Assembly: GCA_900555735.1 (NCBI GenBank)
Contig: USMI01000022.1
Coordinates: forward strand, 1-18,227
Direction: 5' to 3'
Source: an uncultured Eubacteriales bacterium
GTDB taxonomy: Bacteria > Bacillota > Clostridia > Oscillospirales > Oscillospiraceae
Length of the DNA: 18,227 nucleotides
A program made the translations under genes and the position numbers. Positions 13,682 to 18,227 of the stretch are shown here, one piece after another. The notes beneath the pieces are model-generated. The model was not told the DNA's origin. It saw only the letters and a program-made list of their open reading frames with translations, and made no database searches. Positions within the stretch are counted from its first letter, which is position 1. Each line of letters begins with the position of its first letter.

Positions 13682-16120
13682 TTACTTGGAGCGCAGCTCC
13701 GCGCCGAAGCGCTTCACCAGCTTATTGATGACGCCATTGGCGACCTCCTCGATCTCGGCGGAGGTCAGGGTCTTTTCCTTGGAGCCGATGGCAAGGCGGA
13801 CAGTGACGGACTTCTTGCCGTCGGGCACCTGCTTGCCGCGGTACTCGTCCACGAACTGCGCGCCGTGGAACAGCTCGCTCTTGACGCCGCGGATGGTCTG
13901 GGCCACATTCTCCCATTTCACCTCACCGGGCAGCAGCACGGAGATGTCGTACTCCGTCATGGGGTACTCCGGCAGATGGGTGAAGCTGTTGGTGCGGGAG
14001 CGGAAGGGCTTCATGCAGTCCTGATCCAGCTCGAAGAGCATGACGTTCAGGTTCTTGATGCCGCATTCCATGGATACCTTCTTGCTGAGCAGAGCCAGAT
14101 CGCCGATGCGCTCCTCGCCCAGATAGACGTTCAGCCAAACCACATTGTCGGCCCACACGGGCTTTTCCACCTGCTTGAAGGTGAAGCCCTCCATGTGGGT
14201 GTAGCGGGGCATCATTTCCAGCACGCCCTTGGCCTTGCGGAACAACGTGGTCACGTCCTTGCCGCCGCAGACGAAGGCACCGGCCACATGCTTGCGCTGG
14301 GAGGGCAGCTTCTCGCGGGGATCGTAGGGGGTGGTGTAGTTCTCGTCCCGGAACACCTGAGCGGTCTCATAGATGTTGAATTCGTCGAAATAGCGCTCAT
14401 TCTTCACCACAGCCTTGCACAGGTTGGGCAGCAGAGAGGAACGGACGAACCGCTCGGCGGGGGAGGGAGGCGTGGACAGGGACAGAATGCCGTCGGTGCT
14501 CTGCAGCACGGCGTTGACGTACAGCTCGTCCATCCACGGATAGGTGAAGATCTCCTGCATGCCGCAGCGGAAGGACAGATACTCCTTGATCTTCCGTTCC
14601 AGATCCTTGTCCAGCTGGTTGATGGCGCCGTCGAAGGAGGTGGTGATGGGCGCGGCCTCGAAGTTCTCGTAGCCGTACATGCGGGCCACTTCCTCCATGA
14701 TGTCGGCCTTGATGCTGACGTCGCCGGTGGAGCGCCATGTGGGCACCACCACATGCATGTTGTCGCCGTCGAAGAACACCTGATAGCCCAGCAGCTCCAT
14801 CTTCTTCTTCACGTCGTCGGGGGTCAGGGACTTGCCCAGACGGCGCTCCAGCCAGCTGAGAGTCACGTCGATCTCCGCCTGCTTCAGATGCTCAGGATAC
14901 AGGTCGGACAGGCCGGTGACCTTCATTTCGGGATACAGCTGGCCGAACAGCTCCATGGACATGGCCAGCGCCTGATCGCAGCGCTCGGGATCGATGGCCT
15001 TTTCATAGCGGGCGGAAGCCTCGGTGCGGTTGTCGTACCGCAGAGCGGTGCGGCGGATGCCCTTGGCGTCGAAGTTGGCCACCTCCAGAATGACACGGCT
15101 GGTCTCCGGCAGGATGGAATCCTTTGCGCCGCCCATGACGCCCGCCAGACCTACCGCGCCCGCATCGTCGGCGATCACCAGATCGTCGGTGCTCAGGGGC
15201 AACTCCTTGCCGTTGAGCAGCAGCAGCTTTTCACCCTCGGCGGCACGGCGGACGATGATGTGACCGGCAATGTGGTCGGAGTCAAAGGCGTGGGTGGGCT
15301 GACCGGTGGCCAGCATGACGTAGTTGGTCACGTCCACCAGCGCGTTGATGGGACGCATGCCCACCTTCCAGATGCGGCTCTGCATCTGATAGGTAGAGGG
15401 CTTCACATACAGGTTCTCAATGGAGGCGGCCACATACCGGGGGCAGCGCTCCGTGTCCTCTATGGTGACGGTCAGGCTGCCCTGTCCCACGTCGCTCCTG
15501 TATGGGGTGATAGGCTTCAGCGGCAGGTGATACAGCGCCGCCAGCTCACGGGCGATGCCGTAGTGGCCCCACAGGTCGGGGCGGTTGGTCATGGACTTGT
15601 TGTCGATCTCCAGAATGATATCGTTCAGATCCAGCGCGTCGGCCAGCGGCGTACCGGCGGGCGCGTCAAACTCGCTCAGGTCGAGAATGTGGGCCTCCTC
15701 CTTGGTGGGGAACAGATCGGCAAGGCCAATCTCCACCGCGCCGCAGATCATGCCGTAGCTCTCCACGCCCCGCAGCTTGCTCTTCTTGATCTCCACCAGC
15801 TCGCCCTCGCCGTGCCACTTGCACATGGCGCCGGGCAGTGCCACGGCCACCTTCATGCCCTCGGCCAGATTGCTGCCGCCGCAAACGATGTCCTTGATCT
15901 CGCCGCCGATGTCGGTCTTGCAGACCTTCAGTTTGTCGGCGTTGGGGTGCTGCTCGATGGTCTTGATCTGGCCCACCACCATGTTGCCGAACTGCTTGCC
16001 AAGCTCGATGGTGTCCTCCACCTCCACGGTGGACATGGTCAGGTCATAGGACAGACGCTTCAGATCCATATCCGCCGGCAGGTCGACGTAATCCTTGATC
16101 CAGTTCAGTGATACTTTCAT
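13682..16120 (-). CDS. pheT: Phenylalanine-tRNA ligase beta subunit (PheT)
   Basis: Beta chain of the (alpha-beta)2 phenylalanyl-tRNA synthetase; it binds tRNA-Phe and edits misacylated Tyr-tRNA. The 812-residue product has normal length and domain order: N-terminal MKVSLNWIKDYVDLP, an EMAP/OB tRNA-binding domain at about 40-155 (VVGQIKTIEQHPNADKLKVC), the B3/4 editing domain at about 210-380 (with MRPINALVDVTNYVM, HAFD), a B5 domain at about 400-480, the catalytic-like core, and a C-terminal FDX-ACB anticodon-binding domain from about 715 (YPMTEYDISVLL). The ATG has GGGAGG nine bases upstream and lies 15 bases after pheS. Regulated with pheS by the T-box leader; terminated at 13637-13670. 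Confidence 0.98.
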   Translation of the reverse strand: MKVSLNWIKDYVDLPADMDLKRLSYDLTMSTVEVEDTIELGKQFGNMVVGQIKTIEQHPNADKLKVCKTDIGGEIKDIVCGGSNLAEGMKVAVALPGAMCKWHGEGELVEIKKSKLRGVESYGMICGAVEIGLADLFPTKEEAHILDLSEFDAPAGTPLADALDLNDIILEIDNKSMTNRPDLWGHYGIARELAALYHLPLKPITPYRSDVGQGSLTVTIEDTERCPRYVAASIENLYVKPSTYQMQSRIWKVGMRPINALVDVTNYVMLATGQPTHAFDSDHIAGHIIVRRAAEGEKLLLLNGKELPLSTDDLVIADDAGAVGLAGVMGGAKDSILPETSRVILEVANFDAKGIRRTALRYDNRTEASARYEKAIDPERCDQALAMSMELFGQLYPEMKVTGLSDLYPEHLKQAEIDVTLSWLERRLGKSLTPDDVKKKMELLGYQVFFDGDNMHVVVPTWRSTGDVSIKADIMEEVARMYGYENFEAAPITTSFDGAINQLDKDLERKIKEYLSFRCGMQEIFTYPWMDELYVNAVLQSTDGILSLSTPPSPAERFVRSSLLPNLCKAVVKNERYFDEFNIYETAQVFRDENYTTPYDPREKLPSQRKHVAGAFVCGGKDVTTLFRKAKGVLEMMPRYTHMEGFTFKQVEKPVWADNVVWLNVYLGEERIGDLALLSKKVSMECGIKNLNVMLFELDQDCMKPFRSRTNSFTHLPEYPMTEYDISVLLPGEVKWENVAQTIRGVKSELFHGAQFVDEYRGKQVPDGKKSVTVRLAIGSKEKTLTSAEIEEVANGVINKLVKRFGAELRSK

Positions 16121-16135
16121 GTGTCTTGCCCTCCC

Positions 16136-17173
16136 TTAGCGGAACTGATTCAGGAACCGCAGGTCAGCGCTGTGGAACAGACGCACATCGTCCACGCCGT
16201 AGCGCATCATGACCAGACGGTCCAAGCCGATGTTGACATAGAAGCCGGTATATTCGTCGGGATCGAGACCGGCAGCCTTCAATACGTTGGGGTGGGGGGT
16301 GCCGCCGGGCATGACCTCGATCCAGCCCACGTGCTTGCACACGCTGCAGCCCTTGCCGCCGCACACCAGACAGCCCATGTCGATCTCAAAGCCGGGCTCG
16401 ACAAACGGGAAGAAGCCGGCGCGCATACGCACCGGAACATCCCGGCCGAACACCTTGCTGAGGATGCTCTTGATCATCACCTTGCCGGAGGAGAAGGTGA
16501 AGTCCTTGTCCACGATCAGGGCCTCATACTGGAAGAAGGCGCGCTCGTGGCGGGCGTCGGTGGTCTCGTTGCGGTACACCTTGCCGGGGTACACGAAGCG
16601 GTAGGGGGCCTTGTGGGTCTGGAGATAGCGGACGGAGCCGCCGGTCAGATGGGGACGCAGGCACAGCTTGTCCCAGCACTCGCCCTTGTCGTGGCCCTCC
16701 AGCCAATAGGTATCCATGCTCTCACGGGCGGGATGGTTGGGAGGGAAGTTCAGGTTGTCGAAGCCGTACAGCTCGCTGGTGATGTCATCCTCCTCGAAAA
16801 TTTCAAAGCCCATGGAGCGGAACGCGTCGTTCAGGTCATAGCACATCTGGGTGATGGGGTGCAGGCCGCCGCCGGAGGGCAGAATGCCCGGCACGGAGAT
16901 GTCGAAGTCGGGGTCTACCTCCGATGCCTTCATCTTCAGCTCATTGCGGCGCTCGTCCAGCAGCTCGGTCAACTGGGCCTTGGCCTGATTCACGGCCTTG
17001 CCCATTTCGGGACGCAGGGAAACGTCCAGCTTGGGCAGCTCCTTCAGCAGTTCGGTCAGCTTGCCCTGCTTGCCCAGCAGCAACGCCTTGACCTCCTGAA
17101 GCTCCGGCTCAGTGCGGACGGCCTCGATCTTGGCCTTGCCCTCAGCCAGCAATTGTTCCAGTTTCTCTTTCAT
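16136..17173 (-). CDS. pheS: Phenylalanine-tRNA ligase alpha subunit (PheS)
   Basis: Catalytic class II chain that activates phenylalanine and transfers it to tRNA-Phe. The 345-residue product starts with a charged coiled coil (about 1-85) and then has the class II core: GGGLHPITQM (101-110, motif 1 region), YRNETTDARHERAFFQ (200-215, motif 2) and GLDRLVMMRYG (316-326, motif 3). A CLVCGGKGCSVC cluster (C268, 271, 276, 279) looks like a zinc-type knuckle seen in a subset of bacterial PheS. HLTGGSVRYLQ (175-185) and GGTPHPNV (290-297) stand where many PheS proteins have HTSxVQ and GMVHPxV. The start at 17173 (MKEKLEQLLAEG) has AAGGAGG about ten bases upstream; the frame extends further upstream only into the T-box leader. 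First gene of the pheST operon. Confidence 0.97.
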   Translation of the reverse strand: MKEKLEQLLAEGKAKIEAVRTEPELQEVKALLLGKQGKLTELLKELPKLDVSLRPEMGKAVNQAKAQLTELLDERRNELKMKASEVDPDFDISVPGILPSGGGLHPITQMCYDLNDAFRSMGFEIFEEDDITSELYGFDNLNFPPNHPARESMDTYWLEGHDKGECWDKLCLRPHLTGGSVRYLQTHKAPYRFVYPGKVYRNETTDARHERAFFQYEALIVDKDFTFSSGKVMIKSILSKVFGRDVPVRMRAGFFPFVEPGFEIDMGCLVCGGKGCSVCKHVGWIEVMPGGTPHPNVLKAAGLDPDEYTGFYVNIGLDRLVMMRYGVDDVRLFHSADLRFLNQFR

Positions 17174-17223
17174 ATTCAGCGCTTCCTCCTTTTGAGAGTT
17201 TGTTTTTGGGGGAATGAAGGTAT

Positions 17224-17264
17224 AAAAAACGCCCCTCATCCCAGTCAGAACAGGGACGAAAGGC
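17224..17264 (-). terminator. T-box-controlled terminator of pheST
   Basis: On the minus strand GCCTTTCGTCCC pairs with GGGATGAGGGGC over 12 positions (some G-U pairs), with a ten-base loop, followed by G and six Ts. The antiterminator formed with the T-box sequence would use the CGTCCC part and so exclude this hairpin. Confidence 0.88.
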
Positions 17265-17477
17265 AAAACTTCCGTGGTACCACCCAGCTTCGCGGACACA
17301 GTCCGCGCACTCGTTTTCCCGTTAACGGAGGACGACCCGTCCGCGCATTTCCTCGCGGCAGCTCCGGAGCGAACACCACATCACGACCCGGGACGGCTTT
17401 CAGCCGGTGACCACCCCTCTCTTGGAGCCGTGTTCCCGTTGTGGAACTTCTCCTTCATGGCATTTCTGTCAGATTAC
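17224..17477 (-). promoter_or_regulatory. T-box leader responding to uncharged tRNA-Phe
   Basis: On the minus strand the conserved T-box GGGTGGTACCACGG lies at 17285-17272; its UGGU can pair with the ACCA end of tRNA-Phe. Upstream is a stem I with the apical AGAGAGGGG and GGCTGAAAG pieces. The specifier loop carries TTC (17373-17371), a phenylalanine codon followed by a purine, just before the GCTCCGGAGC helix. A terminator (17224-17264) follows, and its CGTCCC arm is the part normally captured by the antiterminator. Uncharged tRNA-Phe should switch on pheST. Confidence 0.95.
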
Positions 17478-17483
17478 CTACTA

Positions 17484-17512
17484 CTTATATCACAAACATT
17501 TGGGAAAGGCAA
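17484..17512 (-). promoter_or_regulatory. Promoter of the T-box/pheST operon
   Basis: On the minus strand TTGCCT (17512-17507), 17 bp, TATAAG (17489-17484), with a TGA immediately before the -10 (extended -10 type). Transcription would start near 17477, at the foot of the T-box stem I. Confidence 0.7.
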
Positions 17513-17536
17513 TAGGAAAATTGCAAAAATTTTTCC

Positions 17537-17564
17537 TGACAATACAACGTTTCTCTTGACAATA
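17537..17564 (+). repeat. Direct repeat TGACAATA, 20-bp period, upstream of nnrD
   Basis: TGACAATA occurs at 17537-17544 and again at 17557-17564, exactly 20 bp apart (about two helical turns). The second copy ends four bases before the nnrD -10 box. Each copy also resembles a -35 hexamer, but neither is 16-18 bp from the TATAAT. Regulator site or coincidence; undecided. Confidence 0.4.
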
Positions 17565-17565
17565 G

Positions 17566-17574
17566 TGGTATAAT
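17566..17574 (+). promoter_or_regulatory. Extended -10 promoter of nnrD
   Basis: TGGTATAAT is a perfect extended -10 element. The hexamer at the normal -35 distance (about 17546-17551, AACGTT) is poor, so recognition probably relies on the TG motif. The nnrD ATG lies about 30 bases downstream with AAAAAGGAG before it. Confidence 0.7.
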
Positions 17575-17605
17575 GAGACAAATCTTCCCAAAAAGGAGTA
17601 CCGCC

Positions 17606-18227
17606 ATGGAGATCACCCGCGCCTATGTGAAAAGCATCCTGCCCCACCGGGACCCGGAGGGCCACAAGGGCACCTTCGGCAAGGTGTACTGCCTGTGCGG
17701 CGCGGTGGGCTATACCGGCGCGCCGGTGCTGGCGGCCTCCGCCGCCGTCCGCAGCGGCAGCGGCCTTGTGTATCTGGGGGTGCCGGAGGATATCTGGCCC
17801 ATCACGGCGGTGAAGTGTCAAAGCGCCATGCCCTTCCCGCTGCCGTCCCAACAGGGAAAGCTGGCATTGTCGGCGGAGGAGACCATCCGGGAGCGCATTG
17901 CCGGATGTGACGCGGTGCTGATCGGCTGCGGTCTGGGCCGCAGCGACGAGAGCGACGCCCTGACCCGGAAGCTGCTGGATGTGGAAAAGCCGCTGGTGCT
18001 GGACGCCGACGGCATAAATGCCTTCGAGGAGCGTATATATGAAATGAAGCGCCGTCAGGGGCTGGTCACTGTGATGACGCCCCATGAGGGGGAGTTCTTC
18101 CGCGCCGGCGGCGACCTGAGCCGGGGCCGTGAGAGCGGCGCGCGGGCCTACGCCGCCCGGTGGGGCGTGTATCTGATCCTGAAGGGTCACCGCACCGTAG
18201 TGGCCGCGCCGGATGGCCGTCTGGCGG
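17606..18227 (+). CDS. nnrD: ADP/ATP-dependent NAD(P)H-hydrate dehydratase (NnrD), 3' end cut by window edge
   Basis: Repairs damaged nicotinamide cofactors by dehydrating the S-form of NAD(P)HX at the cost of a nucleotide. The visible 207 codons begin MEITRAYVKSILPHRDPEGH and carry the YjeF C-terminal-domain (ribokinase-like) features: HKGTFGKVYCLCG (20-32), ASAAVRSGSGLVYLGVPE (44-61), GCGLGR (107-112), LDADGINAF (132-140), TPHEGEF (158-164) and LKGHRT (192-197). About 70-80 residues should remain outside the window. The protein starts directly with the dehydratase domain, so there is no N-terminal NnrE epimerase fusion of the kind common in Proteobacteria; NnrE may be separate. The ATG has AAGGAG seven bases upstream. 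Divergent from pheST. Confidence 0.92.
   Translation, partial: MEITRAYVKSILPHRDPEGHKGTFGKVYCLCGAVGYTGAPVLAASAAVRSGSGLVYLGVPEDIWPITAVKCQSAMPFPLPSQQGKLALSAEETIRERIAGCDAVLIGCGLGRSDESDALTRKLLDVEKPLVLDADGINAFEERIYEMKRRQGLVTVMTPHEGEFFRAGGDLSRGRESGARAYAARWGVYLILKGHRTVVAAPDGRLA

Noticed and set aside
13865..16111. 748-codon plus-strand open frame opposite pheT
   Set aside because: Composition-driven shadow with His/Gln/Gly-rich translation and no recognisable domain, lying wholly within pheT.
17272..17285. tRNA-like or palindromic operator at GGTGGTACCACC
   Set aside because: It is the conserved T-box element of the pheST leader; no tRNA cloverleaf can be drawn around it.
16121..17410. Plus-strand open frame of 429 codons opposite pheS and its T-box
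   Set aside because: Overlaps both a clear gene and a structured leader RNA on the other strand, and is compositionally biased.
17557..17574. TTGACA and TATAAT as a conventional promoter pair for nnrD
   Set aside because: Only six bases separate the hexamers, far too few for normal sigma recognition. The extended -10 reading is preferred.
1..18227. CRISPR array, prophage, transposon, toxin-antitoxin or defence island
   Set aside because: No regularly spaced repeats, integrase, transposase, phage structural gene or small toxin-antitoxin pair is visible; genes are mainly conserved housekeeping and transport functions with uniform base composition.

Overview
The window looks like a chromosomal stretch from a GC-rich member of the Bacillota, most likely a gut-type Clostridia of the Oscillospiraceae group. 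The evidence is: strong AGGAGG-type ribosome binding sites before nearly every gene, consensus SigA-type promoters in AT-rich islands, a tRNA-Phe T-box in front of pheS, a group II ECF vitamin transporter, and RlmH and MurA sequences of Gram-positive type. The species assignment is inference. No phage, transposase, CRISPR array, tRNA or rRNA gene is visible.

Layout, left to right. Positions 1-2863 (minus strand) hold trkH (potassium uptake) followed by a MATE-family efflux gene that runs off the left edge. A promoter-bearing gap (2864-3196) separates them from a divergent plus-strand cluster: murA (first committed step of peptidoglycan synthesis, TTG start), rlmH (23S rRNA methylation), a DUF2007-type small protein and a phosphohexomutase. 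This cluster ends at a strong hairpin, 7161-7203, shared with the convergent minus-strand transport operon. That operon (7198-10706) encodes an ECF T-component and an 881-residue protein fusing two ECF ATPases to an S-component-like membrane domain. It is preceded by a cobalamin riboswitch (10795-11006) with a perfect TTGACA-17-TATAAT promoter, so the likely cargo is vitamin B12 or a related corrinoid.

Positions 11207-11710 (plus) hold a small DUF6512-like membrane protein, divergent from the B12 operon. A 97-bp element with two adjacent hairpins and 9-bp direct repeats follows. Next is a minus-strand pair, an FrhB-like iron-sulfur oxidoreductase overlapping queH (epoxyqueuosine reductase), with its own promoter. 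Positions 13637-17512 hold the pheS-pheT operon: promoter, T-box leader with UUC specifier and terminator, both synthetase subunits, and a final terminator. At the right edge a divergent nnrD (NAD(P)HX dehydratase) begins and runs off the window.

Most genes are housekeeping. The least ordinary parts are the single-gene A-A-S fusion of the B12-regulated ECF transporter, the FrhB-like/QueH translational overlap (a possible electron donor for queuosine synthesis, inference only), and the paired-hairpin element at 11728-11824. I found no clear evidence of a wholly new multi-gene system.
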